A stretch of DNA of 64,000 bases, from contig JALIZF010001822.1 of NCBI GenBank assembly GCA_029948255.1, positions 186,001 through 250,000 on the forward strand, given 5' to 3'. Shown here piece after piece: positions 1 through 11,939 of this stretch. This DNA is from Telmatactis stephensoni. Taxonomy: Eukaryota; Cnidaria; Anthozoa; Actiniaria; Isophelliidae. Both the position numbers and the translations under genes were made by a program. Below the pieces are notes generated by a model that did not search any database, had not been told where the DNA came from, and was given only the letters and a program-made list of their open reading frames with translations. Numbering within the stretch: the first letter of the stretch is position 1; every line of letters starts with the position of its first letter.

Positions 1-1329
1 GGCATGCGTCCTTTGGCCAATCAGAGCGCGCGTAATATCATAGCTATTTTGTAATACAACTTGAAGTGGGTGATAGTATTAGCAAGCTTAAACACCAAGA
101 ATGCAGAACTCCACAAATGCAGGAGAGGTGTGCATGACATTGGTTGCCATGAGACATTTCTAATAGAACCGCTGTTGCAACTAATGCATGTGCACCTATA
201 TCCTGAATTTGTGTTGTTCTATGTTCTTTTTGCTTAACCTTGCTATTATCTCTACTTCACTTACATCCATGTCTTGTTGAATGTGATCAATAGAACCAGG
301 ATAACCAGCACAGGTTTTGGTTCCATAATCTAATTATTAAAGCATGTGCACTATATGAGTAAAGGTGATGTTACACACTGAAACTTTTATCTAAAACTTG
401 TCTCAATTGCCGATGCAAGACAATTTTCATAAGGGGTGTTACACGCTGAAATTTTGTCCTGAAACTTGTTTGCGACACATGTTTCTGTTGCAGGAATAGA
501 AAGTAGTTCTACTTTTTGTGAAACTGTCTGATGAAACCAACCCAGGGAAAGTTTCATCTAAATGACCATGTTACACTGTCAGTGCAATGTATTGTGAAAC
601 ATGTCTCGCAACAGCGATTGAGGCAAGTTTCAACATGTAACAGTGCCTTGAAGTAGCTACTCCTTGATTTTCAGTGATGCTTGACTCTACTTAGATATAA
701 TCAAATAAAATAATAATAATATGCTTGCCAATATACAATGTATATGCTACTATCAGAAATAACATTTGACTGTCAACTTCAACAAAGAACCCATAAGCTA
801 TGCTCCTCTAACCATCGTACACTTCTAAACTGAGAATCCCCATAATGTAATTATTTCATTTAACAAATAATATACTTTAATTTTCTTTCAGAATGCCTAT
901 TAAAAAGGTGTAAATTAAGTGTAAATGAAGAAACTTGAACTAGGATAGACTCTCTGGTGTGTACCAAAATTTGAAAGTCTGTGTCATCCCCATGTCATAT
1001 CATAAAATGACATACTCTGACATATAGGCTATCCTGCTAGTATGTCACAGTAAATAAATACATTTTGGGACTGTTATCTCAGTTAAATAACATTAAAGAA
1101 AAGACATCACAGTTTGTTATTCATTTGCTTGCTCTATTTAAGTGAGATCACAGTCCAAGAATACATAGTTGCACCAGTCCAATGATAGTCTATCTCTTGA
1201 AGGACCTAACAAGTTATAGAGGTCATTAATACCCATTAATTAACCTCCTAACAAATTAAATTAAATTAAATTTTAGGATTTTCAATCCTAAAAACATTTC
1301 ATTGATTTACTAATAATATTCAAATTTAC
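1..1329. other. Intronic sequence of the alpha-galactosidase gene
   Basis: Lies downstream of the fifth coding exon of the minus-strand alpha-galactosidase gene. I searched it for the next expected exon (the stretch after the KLGIYG strand) and found nothing convincing, so it is read as intron running to the window edge. It is AT-rich, with repeated short phrases such as GTTACAC-x-CTGAAA around 370-470, and has no long open frame. Confidence 0.5.
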
Positions 1330-4147
1330 CTCCATATATACCAAGTTTCAACCCTTTTGCATGAATCTGAAAATAAATAAATTACAAAACATGTTGCTAA
1401 GCAACAGTAACCACAAGAAATCAAATGTTAACCACTGAAAGCTTACATAGTTGGCTAAAGCAGCAATTCCACTTGGAAATCTTTTTGGGTCTGGTTGAAG
1501 TTCTCCAGTGGCTGTGCGGTTATGAGATGTCCAGCAATCCTATTACACAATCATATTATTGCATTATTGATCAATGAAATAACAGTATTTTTTAATAACA
1601 ACAGTAGAATTCTGCCTACAAATTACTTAGATTTAATAGATTGAATAATATTTTGCACTATTTGTTATCCTTTGTAGATCTTGTGCCATGTTACTATCAT
1701 TGTGTGCATATTATTTGTATTTGTGAGTTTCTTTAATTGCAAGACATGAGTTCCAATAAATTGTAGCCCAATGATGACTGCTAAGGTTGAAAGCTTGGTT
1801 GATTAATTATGAAAAACCACAGGTTTGAAGAAACAATTGTATTTTAAAAATAAGCACTAACACAACCCACAAATATCTATTTGATTTAATTGATATTTTT
1901 TTATATTAATGATTAATTAATAACTTACATCAATAGAGATGTACTCATAGCCCACATCTCTGTAGCCATCAGCTGCCATTCTGTCAGCCATGTCCATGAA
2001 AAGCTTTTCACTGAAAAAATGAAATCACTCAATTTCAAGATATTGTCAGCGACTGACAAAAGTCAGACAAGATCAGAGGTGCTGCATATTTAACATTGAG
2101 CTTCATTAACAAGAATTATTAGTTCTTCATACCCAATGCAGTTTAATGGATCATCTTTGCAATCAATGTCACAACGGAAGCGTTCCCAATCCATCCATCC
2201 CACTAAAACAAAGAGAAATCCAGTAAATCATATATACTGTACTTAGGGACGGACCATTAGAAAAGTGATGGGGGGGGGGGGGGGGGGGGGAATGGTGAGT
2301 TTGGGATTGGCATAATTTTTTTTTAGCCACCAAAAGTGGAAATGAATTTTTTTTCACTTTGGCAGGAATATTTTTTTAAGAAAATGTCCCGGCAGATTTT
2401 TTTGTTCAAAATTTTTTCCCCCATCCCCCCATCACTTTTCTAATGGTCTGTCCCTTAGTATTTCTAGGCACTTTTATAGGGCAAACATAAGAAGAAATGT
2501 ATGTACATTAGTTCCTAACTGATGGTTTGAGATATCCTAATCCATGAGTTTGGGAATAATTTACATCAGTTGGATTGGGTATCCCAGGATATGCACGTGA
2601 CCCTAAAATGCTGCCTAAAACGAGCATCTGCCTAAAGGAAGCATCTATGGGCCAGTTTACACAGTACAACATGTTGGCCCAATTTGAGTTTTATTGTTTT
2701 GGGCACTCCTTTTTTATTCAAAAAATCAGCCCAATACGAGAAAAATCTGTTGAATTGCAACAGATTTTTGCAAATTGGGCTGATTTCTCTATTTTCCTGA
2801 ATGAAGCTTTTCAAAAATTGGGCTGACATATCGTGCCATGTAAACCAGCCTTAATACATTATATATTCACGATAGACACCATAATGCCCGGAGTACCCAA
2901 TCGATGAGAATTGATCATCGGAAATCCAATCGAACAATCGATAACAATCGATAACAATTAATCGATTGATATCGATTGGTATCAGGCAATCGATCACCAA
3001 TCGATAAACACACGAAATTACACCATCGATTGATAATCGATAACAATCGATCACCAATCGATAGCCACTTATCTGATCGATTGATATCAATTACTTAGCA
3101 AGCACTGATTGACAAGTACAGGAAATGTCAAAATTAACCGATAACAGCATTGCAGTTTGCCATAAGCTAGCACTGAACTAGTCTCCCTTGCAGCCATGTT
3201 TAGCCTTGTCACGCAACGCTCCCTTGGAGCCTTGCGTGACGAGGCTAAACACGGCTGCGAGGGAGACTAGCACTGAACAACAAAGCGAATTTAGCTACGT
3301 TTGCTGTTTGACGTTACAACCTGAGCAGAAAAAGGGGAGATCGAAAGAGGAAAAGTGTTGAGAGTTGTATTAATGAAAGAGTCATTGATTGTTCATTGAT
3401 TTCCAAAATCAATCGACTATCGATTGGTGTCGATAATCAATAGCAATCGATAAACACACAACCTTGAGTCATCGATTGGTCATAGATTTCCGAAATCAAT
3501 CAATAAATTGATATCGATTGATATCGATTGTTATCGATTATCGATTTCATCGATTGGGTACTCCGGGCATAATGGTTTTCATATTGTAATGCAAATTAGC
3601 CATGGGGTCTTTGAGGGGGCAAACACTGTAAAAGGAGACCATTGTTAAAAGATTGATTCGTCCTGCAGATTGTATTTTAGTTCCTTTGTTTCAAACTATC
3701 CAAATCAAAATTCGCAAAAAAGCGGCTGAAATGTCCTAAATATGAAGTTGTTCGTTGTCACCTTCAGTAAGCATGTGACTAGTCTACATCCAATGCGAAA
3801 ACTGTCAGGAGGGACTATTAATTCAAAGTGTTCATGCTTCTGTTATTCACTGCATTGCCTTTTAATGAAAATCTTCTTGAAGCACTTTTTTAACGCACAA
3901 AAAGCAACTGTATTCAAGCGTAAAGGACACAGTCAGAGTCTGCAACTGCAAAAGTTTCGAATTTGTCCAAACATGATGATCATGTGACAGATATTAGTCA
4001 TGTAGCAAGCTGAAATTGTAGAATAAACTTACTTGGTGGTGTTAATGCAAGGCCATTGTTAAGACAATTTACAGTGCTACCGTTATATAAAATACCGACC
4101 ATAAAGATTGACAAAATTGTCAAAATTCTTCCTTGTTTTCCTTCCAT
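1330..4147 (-). CDS. Alpha-galactosidase / alpha-N-acetylgalactosaminidase, 5' part (5 exons)
   Basis: Lysosomal glycoside hydrolase family 27 enzyme that removes terminal alpha-galactose or alpha-GalNAc. Exons, in gene order, are 4147-4033, 2202-2133, 2010-1929, 1539-1447 and 1366-1330. Each has GT donors and AG acceptors, and the phases are consistent (115, 70, 82, 93 and 37 nt). The product starts with a signal peptide of about 25 residues, followed by [13 protein letters not shown], the usual mature N-terminus of the family. Next come [44 protein letters not shown] and [12 protein letters not shown], which match the order of blocks in animal GLA and NAGA proteins. About 132 residues are encoded here. 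The two catalytic aspartates lie further downstream, outside the window. GLA and NAGA cannot be told apart from this part, so no symbol is given. The gene shares its promoter with the coiled-coil gene on the other strand. Confidence 0.9.
2240..2460. mobile_element. MITE with long G/C runs between terminal inverted repeats
   Basis: Inverted termini of about 35 bp: 5' TTAGGGACGGACCATTAG and, on the other strand at the 3' end, CTAAGGGACAGACCATTAG. Both continue into AAAAGTGATGGGG. A run of about 20 G follows the left arm and C-rich sequence precedes the right arm. It lies in intron 1 of the alpha-galactosidase gene and has no coding capacity. Confidence 0.8.
2649..2852. mobile_element. Small inverted-repeat element
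   Basis: Imperfect terminal repeats GGGCCAGTTTACAC / GTAAACCAGCC and an inner palindrome around CAGATTTTTGCAAATTGGGC. The open frames on both strands here arise from the palindrome and are not genes. Confidence 0.6.
2881..3573. mobile_element. ATCGAT-rich inverted-repeat element, interrupted
   Basis: Exact 23-bp termini (2884-2906 and 3548-3570) beginning ATGCCCGGAGTACCC. Both halves are dominated by ATCGAT/ATCGATTG repeats that pair across the element. A second hairpin element is inserted near its centre (3179-3267). It lies in intron 1 of the alpha-galactosidase gene. Confidence 0.8.
3168..3278. mobile_element. Hairpin MITE nested in the ATCGAT-rich element
   Basis: Near-perfect hairpin with arms starting TAGTCTCCCTTGCAGCC and ending GGCTGCGAGGGAGACTA, loop around 3215-3230. 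It is flanked by an exact 11-bp target-site duplication, TAGCACTGAAC, at 3168-3178 and 3268-3278. The duplication marks it as a later insertion into the surrounding element. Confidence 0.85.
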
Positions 4148-4337
4148 GACTTTTGGATGAATAAAACTTACCCGAACAAATCAACCAATCACAACTCTTC
4201 TTAGGTTAAAGATTACCCACAATGCAAGAACCAATCAGAAACGTTATTAAAATGAGCTTTGACGAAAATGCACCAATCACAGATGAGAATAGAATGCTAT
4301 TACAACTGAAGCGCGGATTTCAAATATTGTTTTCAAA
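4148..4337. promoter_or_regulatory. Divergent promoter with three CCAAT boxes
   Basis: Only 190 bp separate the start codons of the minus-strand alpha-galactosidase gene and the plus-strand coiled-coil gene. Three CCAAT boxes, all in plus orientation and all followed by CA, lie at 4185-4189, 4231-4235 and 4273-4277, spaced 46 and 42 bp. No TATA box is evident. This fits an NF-Y-type bidirectional promoter of two broadly expressed genes (inference). Confidence 0.6.
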
Positions 4338-7300
4338 ATGGCGGACGTGACTGAATTTTTTGCCGATGGTTTTTGGTCATCAAAGCTAAAAATACTTGAA
4401 TCGCAATATGAAAACACAAAATCCTTAGTCTATCAAGACACATTAACATGTCAGAAGTGGAAAGGGGAGATCGATTTGCTGTTAAACGAAGAGAAACTTT
4501 ACCAACAGTCGATGAAAGTCAGTGAGTTGAGTCGAACGGTCGAAGAGAAACATCATGAAATCGAAGTAAGTTTGCTAGATATAAACACTAGATACACGTT
4601 TGATCGTTCAGAATATATAAACTTTCAACAGGCAAACAACAGACAACTAATAAAGAATTACGTTAAGTTTACCGATGCATCGGCAAAAGAGGAAAACTTG
4701 ATGTTGCTTTCTTTGTTTACATAAACTCTTACTTTTGGAATGGTGTTATGATCTTTAAGTTATATATTTCTAATTCAGTATTTCAAATTACTGCAGGACT
4801 TGAAAAGAAATCTAAAACTGGAAAGAAAAGAAAAGGAAAAGACTGAAGTAGAAAACAAAGAAAAACTACACCTACAGTCAAATAAACTCTTTGAATTGAG
4901 ACAAACAGTTGAAGAGAAAAATGATGAAATCAAGGTAAGTTTGGTAACAATATACAATATTCACATTTACATGTAATCTTTTAGAATGTGAGCAGCAAGG
5001 GGTAGTGGCTATACCATGGGGAAGGTTTGGTAGGTCCACAACCCCAAGCTGCCAATGTGTCAAAATATGGGTTTCCCTGGGTGTAAACTGGGAATCTGTT
5101 CTATTTTACTTGGGAAATCTATAATTATTTACCCAAACTTGTAAAAATAGAACAGATTCCCAGGGATTCCCTGGTTAGGCCGAGGGAAGCCCCATGTTTG
5201 ACCCAAGCTGGGAATTGATATTTTTTCCTGTGTATTAACTAGTGTTTCAGACTACAGATGTCCTTTAGAAATTAACCAAAGTTTTTTCAAATGTCTGAGA
5301 AAAAATGTCAGGTTCACCCAAAATGTCTGAGAACAATTATTTTGAAAGGCACGTCTCCAATTTGTATCCATATAAAGGGAATCAAATCTTCATTAGTTAC
5401 TCAGTACCAAACTGACCAAAACTACAAACCACTACAGGGACATACAAATGCCCTGGGTGGCAGAGATTTGGCTTGCATTAGATAATTATTAACAAAACAT
5501 ATTGTGACCCAAATCTCTGCGACCCAGGGTAACATACAAATGGCTCAAAGTAAAAGTTCTTAGCAAATACACTAGATGTGTCTTAAATAAAGAGAGCACA
5601 CCACAAGAATTTAACCAACAGTTTTACGGAGGATTTAAAAGACCATTACATATGGTAAAGGAGAGAGTGGAGGCAAAAAATTGATGTAAACTTGCTGTAT
5701 AACAAATCTAGGCCTATTTGCCTCATGAAAAAATGAATGCCTCTTGAGCACATTCCAAACATCTAGTAAGAATTCATGTGTTGGGTTGAATGCACACCAC
5801 TTATAAACTTGCAGAACTTGAAAAAGAGGTTGGAATTGGAAAGAAGTGAAAGAGAAAATAACGAGATGGTACACAAAGAAGTGCTACAACAAAGGTCAAA
5901 GAAAGTCACTGAACTGAGTCAATCAGTAGAAGAGAAAAATGATGTAATTGAAGTAAGTTTGCACATGCATGACTATATGTAACTTTAATCTTTAAGAATG
6001 TGCAAACTACAGTGCAATAAGCAGCCACCTTATAAGGGGCCCATTCTACAAGGGTAGCTGCTTAATAGGACTATAAGTGCTGTATTGACATAGAAAAAAA
6101 ATATGGTGCAACTACAAAATGTAGAAGATTTAGTTTTTTTACAACACTTGATACTAATCTCGCAATATGATTGGTTGATTAGAGTCTGTCAATAAGTGGA
6201 CAGACACACTGGTGACATGTTTCGGTGTGCACCCTCATTCATTGTCCTGCTGCACTCATGATTCCACTTGAGACATTTTATGACATCAAGAGTGTGTCAA
6301 TAAAAGGACAGACAACTCAAAACTATCTTCAATTTGTTAATTTCTTTACAATTCAATATTTATCATTCTTTCCATGGGTTTATTAAACACAACTTACTAA
6401 CTTGCAGGAATTGAAAAGAAAGCTAGAAGTGGAAAGGAAAGAAAGAGAAAAGAATAAGATAATTATCACAGAAAAACTGCATCAGCAGTCAGAGAAAGTC
6501 ACTGAATTGAGTAAAGAAGTTGAAGAGAAACAACATGAAATAGAAGTAAGTTTGATTACAAAATGGTTGAGATACATTTTATTTCTTAAAACGTATGTCA
6601 ATGACTGTTCACAAAAAATAACACAAATTCATGAGAACTTGTTGGTTGTAAATGCCTTGTGTATAATATGATCTATTTTTGACATTGTTACTAAAAATAA
6701 TTTGTTGACTTACAGAAATTGAGGAAAATTCTAGAATCAGAGAGAAGCGAAAGAGAAAAAGATGTTGCAAACAGAGAAAAAATAACAAACCAACAATCAA
6801 AGAAAGTCAGTGAATTGAGTCAAACAGTTGAAGAGAAACATCATGAAATAGAAGTAAGATTGTTTGCTTAAAATACACTAGATACAGGATCTGTTGAATT
6901 GTAAATGTATTACTGTGCAAATCAAATAACCATGGACACCTAGAAATATTTCAGGAATGTATGTTGTTTTTTGTATCAAAAATGGTTCTTTAAGGCCACA
7001 GAAATAACAATCAAGTTTCTGATTGGTCAGGAGGCATTCCTAAAATACTTCATGGGGTCCATGGTTTTTCAATTTGCACATTAATGTGAACATATACTTG
7101 AAACTAAGAATAATGCTGAATTCATGGCAAACATTGATGTCAATAAAAAGTTTTGGTTTATGTTCAATAATCTAGTAGATAAGCTTTTCATATTTACATT
7201 TGAAATTATTAAAATATTCTACAAATTTGCAGGACTGGAAAAGAAAACTAGAATTGGAAAGAAAAGAAAGGGAAAAGATTGAGACTGTAAACAAAGAAAA

Positions 7301-10300
7301 ACTAAACCAACAGTCAAAGAAATTCAGTGAGTTGAGTCAAAAAGTCGAAGAGAAAGATCATGAAATTAAGGTAGGTTTTTGCACAAAACAGAGAAACTTT
7401 AAAAAATGTATCTTATGAGTCTATTGAACTTACAGGAACTGAAAAGAAAGCTAGAGTTAGAAAAAAGGGAAAGAGAAAAAGATGAAAGAGAATCAACAAA
7501 ACACCAAGTGGATATTTTAGCAGTAGACACGAGAAAACAAAGTGCTAGAAAGGTTTGTGTGATTTCTCAGTACTAGCTTTGCTTTTTATTGAGCACTGAT
7601 TAACTGATATGTCATGGTTGAAAAGCTGGGATCATAAAGTGTTCTGGGAATGAAAACAAGCTTACAAACAAAGCAGATTAGACTAACGCAGCAGGCAAAA
7701 GGGTGGATAGTACTATCCATCAGGTAAAACCAACGCAATCATGTTATCGACTTTGTTCATAAAGCAAATAGCTAATAGAGCATCCAAACTACTCGGAACC
7801 CGTCGGGGGTGGCGCCAGGGTTGGCGGACCTGCACTGCCAGCTGTTTGGATGCAATTAACGCGTACTCTGATTGGTTGATTAGCGCGAGCGAGCGTAAGT
7901 CAAAACTCAATGACATTTTTTTATTTCTCCTTACTAATTTCACGGGACTTATTTTAGCGAATTTCGCGACTAAAAAATCGCGTAATTCAAGACCCGCGGA
8001 AAAAATCCTCGCGAAAATTAATGATGCGAAAGTTAATACCCGGATACAAACCTTTTTAGTTAACTCGTCAGTTTATATGACGATGATATGTCTTTAGGGA
8101 ATTTACGATGTCCAGACATCAGAACTTTAGATAATTGCTGACCTGTCTACCGTAGATGTTATTGTAAAATATACCTGTTTGTTAATGCAGATCAAGAACA
8201 GAATTTTTGTAAATGAAATTTTCGCGAAGTTCCTTTGACACATTTCCCCCTGCTAAATCGCGAAAATTAAGTCTCGTTTTGAAATATGCCACGCCCCTTA
8301 CATTTTCTCAAAATGAAGTGACCGCGTAAAATAGGTGTATCTGGTTAATGAATCATTATTTGCAGGATCTTGAAGAAGAGTTGGGATCTCAAAAGAACAA
8401 AAGAAACAAAAAGAAAGGAAAGAAGCTGCAAGAAACGGTACAAGAAGTGGAAATGGAATTCCAAAGTCATGTTGTCATTGATGAACCAAGTTGTACAGAA
8501 AACTTATTGAAAGCACGTGATACCAGCAAAGCACACGAGGCAATCACGCAGCATGCACGTGACACCACCAAAGCACAGGAACCAATCACACAACAACCGC
8601 GTGATACCGGCAAAACACAGGAACCAATCACGCAACAACCAAGTGATACCGGCAAAGCACAGGAACCAATCACACAGCAACCAAGTGATACAACTAAAGC
8701 AATGGACACAATCATCAAGCCACCACATGACACCACCAAACCACATGAGCCAATCACACAGGAGCCACGTGACACCCCTAAAACACAGGAATCGATCACA
8801 CAGCAGTCACGTGACCGCACCAAAGCTCTGCAACCAATCACAAAACCTGCAGACCATGTGACTAAAGATGGCAAAACCAAACAGAAACGCGGTCAAAAAC
8901 GAGTCTTGAATGATAAAAACGCCGACCAAACCATACGGGAAAGGTTAGTAGTGGGCAATGTAACTATGGAAGATTGTCTTGGTTACAGGAAGGTGAAAAA
9001 TAAAGAGCATCAAATATCCAGAAAAAGTGTCAGCTACATAAAAAAATAATCGTTGAAAGTTACAGGTGCAGTTTTTCATAGACAGCCCTTCGTGCATTTT
9101 TTTCACACGATTTTTTTTCCGTTGTAAGTTCCACAGAGAAAAAGATCGGACTTGTGGTTCGGCTTGCAGCAAATAGAATTTTAGTATGTTTTCGCAACAT
9201 TACAAGATTAATGACACAAAATTGATAGTTAATTACCTGAAAAGTAAAAGTCAACAAATACGAGACATATTTGTCTAAAAACCCTTGCTCGTTTATTTAT
9301 GTCTTCCATGTCTGTCTCGTATAAATCGTTGGAGATGACGTCTAAAGTAGGATAAAAGCATTTATATTTGCAGTGCTGTGATGGATGGGTGACTTTAACT
9401 CTCTGATATGAAATGGTAATTAGTTAAACAAACTAACAACAAAACGACCTTTAAGTAATGGTTAAAACATAAGAAAGAAGAATTTCCAAATATAACAGCT
9501 AATCCATGAATAGTTTGTAAGATAAGTAGTTTTCTATCAGCATGTTATGTATGAATAACGACAATATCCTACAGAGAAACCGTCTGCAATGGCGCCACAA
9601 AGACTGGTGTCCAGCTTACCATCGTTCTTGCCATTCCGTAACAGTGTTAAAAATAGTTCAAATATCAGCTGTACTTTTACTGCTTCACTAACTATCTCTT
9701 GTCTACAATGGCTGGAGTATTTGCCATCGCTGTCCTATTGTGATGCACGTGTTTACTCTGTACAATGATCACTTGTTCTTTTCATTAGATGTTCGATTGT
9801 AAGATACTTGCTTTACTGACTGTTTCGATAGTGTCAGAGTGACACCTCTGGACATTGCGTGACACTCCTGGAAATTTATGTGACACCATGGAAAATTTGC
9901 GTGACACGCCTGAAACATTGCGTGACGTCCCTGTCACATTTGTATGACACGCCTGTAACATTGTGTAGCGTTATTGAAACATTTGCGTAACACCTGAAAC
10001 CTTGTGCGACTCGCTACAACAGGAACACGACCCCTCACGCATAAGACGGACAATTCTACCTTAAAAGAGATTTCGTATGACTGTGAAAACGGCACAGTCG
10101 CGCCAAGACTCATGCGATATTTGCTCTATCCTAACCAAACTTCGCAGTTAATTAATTGGTTTTGTTTCAGCCTAAATTATTCTAAACTGCTATTACGACA
10201 ATACCTTTTAACACTTGTTCTTTTTCTTAGTTTTCCTACAGATCGTTCAGTATATCGTTCTTCATTCAGCATTCGACAGACCAGTGCGTCAGACATGTCC

Positions 10301-11939
10301 AGTGTATTAAATGGAACTAAGAAACAAAGAACGTTGTATAACTCCAAAGATAACTCACTCATGATATCAATGCTCCCATTACAGGTAAAGCCTATTACAG
10401 TACAACCCCGTTAACTCAAACTCCTAGGAAAAGCTAAGCATTGTACGAGATAAGGGGGGTTCGAGATAGCCGATAGTAATAGACTGAAAAATGACTTAAA
10501 GGAAATGGGTTTGTGTTCGAGATAGCGAGGGTTCGAGATAACCGATAGTAATAGACTGAAAAAATGACTCAAGGGAAATGGATTTGTGTTCGAGATAGCG
10601 AGGGTTCGAGATAACCGATAGTAATAGACTGAAAAAATGACTCAAGGGAAATGGGTTGGTGTTCGAGATAGCTGGGTTTTCGAGCTAACAAGAGTCAAGT
10701 TAGTGGGGTTCTAGTGTACATCATTATAGTCCGGCAGATTGCAAAATATTTTCTAAAGAGGGTTTAAAGTTCTGGTAGAGTGACTATAAAACAGTACAAC
10801 TTGTCATCTACTTTTCCCTCATGAGGGAATAATAATAATATGAATTTGAACAATTGATTAGTGTTGTTTAATACTATCTACATTTGGATTAAGGCTTAGT
10901 ATATATGATTAGGATTGGGTATAAGTTAGTGTATTGATTATTTTAGTGTTTTTCTTTTCGGAGATACTAGCACTTCCTGTGCTACTCTATAATCCGACTA
11001 TAAATAAAGTTTATGCATGTATGTATGAATGTATGTTTGCTCTAATGTAACGATGATTATGATAATGATGTTGATGACTTCAACGTTGCGTGCGAAATAT
11101 GCAGACAGCACAAGAAAACGCCTTCGCAAATTTTGGAGAAGTATTTGAAAAACGACGTCCAACTGCATGACGCCATGTGGAATCCGACATTTTCTTGATG
11201 GGGACACTTTGTAAGGTTACTATGTTTGATGATAACAATTTGTAAAGTTATGTTGACATAAAAAGAAAGGTGACACAAGTTCCCCCTGTTGATTATGGGG
11301 GCAATAAGTTAGGACGAAGATAACTTGGGCTACTGTCTACATTCACACTAGCCTGCGTTGCAGTCGAACAAAACCCTGGTTATACCAAAAGACCATAATA
11401 CTAAGATAGCGAAACTCAGTATTGATGTCTGTGCGATGTTCGTGGCGACTAAGGCTGTTTTTAGTAATTTCGCCATCGCGCGCGCAAAGCTCTTAAACAA
11501 TAGAATTCAAATGCCGAAAGCAAACGGTCCCGTCCGCCCACACATCAAAAATCAAATTGTATTGTTCGAGAGCCTTGCGCGCGCGATGCGAAGTTACTAA
11601 AAATATCCTTAGCCGCCACGAACATCGCACAGACATCAATATTGAGTTTCGCTCTCTTAGTATTATGGTCTCTTGGTTATATAGGCTGTAACGCAGGCTA
11701 CATTTATACTAATCCTGATGAAATCTTTTTCGGCACCATAGACCAAAGAAAAACGCCTCTATAGTGTTAACAATAGCAAAAAGGTGCGTTATTAAACCAC
11801 TATTTTTTTGTTGCAGGACTCGTTCATGAATTCAACGGTTTCAAGAGGGAAGAAAGCCAACGGAACAATGCCGCCATCATTAAACGCTTTCATGAAAAGT
11901 TTCGTGGCTCCTAAACTCAAAAAGAACACAAAATCTTAG
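4338..11939 (+). CDS. Coiled-coil protein built from a duplicated 138-nt exon (10 exons, 629 aa)
   Basis: Exons: 4338-4565, 4797-4934, 5815-5952, 6408-6545, 6716-6853, 7233-7370, 7436-7552, 8366-8943, 10231-10384 and 11817-11939. All junctions are GT-AG, and the phases agree. Exons 2-6 are each exactly 138 nt, phase 0, and encode 46-residue repeats of the form xLKRKLELERKEREK...QQSKKVSEL...VEEKxHEIE. The last half of exon 1 and the first half of exon 7 carry the same repeat. Exon 8 is lysine-rich, then has eight 14-residue repeats (DTxKAQEPITQQPR type, 8509-8860). The C-terminal 90 residues are basic and serine-rich and end KKNTKS. For exon 9 I chose the acceptor after TTTTTCTTAG (10221-10230), because it alone restores the frame. 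The heptad pattern predicts a long rod. I do not recognise an orthologue, so function is unknown. Confidence 0.8.
5055..5205. mobile_element. Hairpin element in intron 2
   Basis: Arms containing GGGAATCTGTTCTATTTTAC and its complement AAATAGAACAGATTCCC around a loop near 5120. There are weaker outer repeats (TATGGGTTTCCCTGGG). Non-coding. Confidence 0.65.
5440..5542. mobile_element. Short MITE with 11-bp target duplication
   Basis: Inverted arms GCCCTGGGTGGCAGAGATTTGG and ATCTCTGCGACCCAGGGT, enclosed by the direct repeat ACATACAAATG (5440-5450 and 5532-5542). It lies in intron 2 of the coiled-coil gene. Confidence 0.75.
7620..8365. repeat. Repeat-bearing intron 7 (CGCGAAAATT phrases)
   Basis: Intron 7 holds a short inverted repeat, GCATCCAAAC / GTTTGGATGC (near 7779 and 7845). 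Several scattered phrases of the type TCGCGAAAATTA occur (near 7960-8030, 8220 and 8260), a pattern typical of degraded dispersed repeats. The open frames in it look non-coding. Confidence 0.4.
8509..8860 (+). repeat. 42-nt coding minisatellite in exon 8
   Basis: About eight tandem 42-nt units encoding 14-residue repeats (consensus RDTxKAQEPITQQP). Because the unit is a multiple of three, the other frames and the opposite strand are also open. Those frames are shadows. Confidence 0.85.
9836..10012. repeat. Degenerate tandem repeat, TGACAC-containing unit
   Basis: About six diverged copies of a unit near 25-30 bp, of the form GCGTGACACxCCTGxAACATT. It lies in intron 8 of the coiled-coil gene. 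Confidence 0.6.
10398..10718. mobile_element. Non-autonomous pogo/Tigger-like element with three internal repeats
   Basis: The left end, CAGTACAACCCCGTTAACTC, and the right end, GTTAGTGGGGTTCTAGTGTA, are inverted repeats flanked by TA, as in pogo-type elements. Inside are three tandem units of about 78 bp, each containing TTCGAGATAxCCGATAGTAA and AATGACTCAAGGGAAATGG. The insertion begins 13 bp beyond the exon 9 donor of the coiled-coil gene. A related shorter copy is at 39934-40061. Confidence 0.8.
11349..11700. mobile_element. Long palindromic MITE
   Basis: Termini TAGCCTGCGTTGCAGT and CTGTAACGCAGGCTA. The two 170-bp halves pair over most of their length: for example, CTCAGTATTGATGTCTGTGC on the left has its complement on the right. 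It lies in intron 9 of the coiled-coil gene, just before the last exon. The frame at 11358-11600 reads through the palindrome and is not a gene. Confidence 0.85.

Noticed and set aside
2575..2829. Overlapping frames on both strands
   Set aside because: Caused by an inverted-repeat element; no homology or splice context.
3742..3987. 81-residue plus-strand frame
   Set aside because: Within intron 1 of the alpha-galactosidase gene on the other strand, with no recognisable domain or splice context.
8939..10384. Apparent phase clash between exons 8 and 9 of the coiled-coil gene, which looked like another +1 break
   Set aside because: Choosing the acceptor TTTTTCTTAG at 10230 instead of CCTACAG at 10241 joins the exons in frame. 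No shift is needed.
11358..11600. Frame in intron 9 of the coiled-coil gene
   Set aside because: Lies wholly inside a palindromic MITE.
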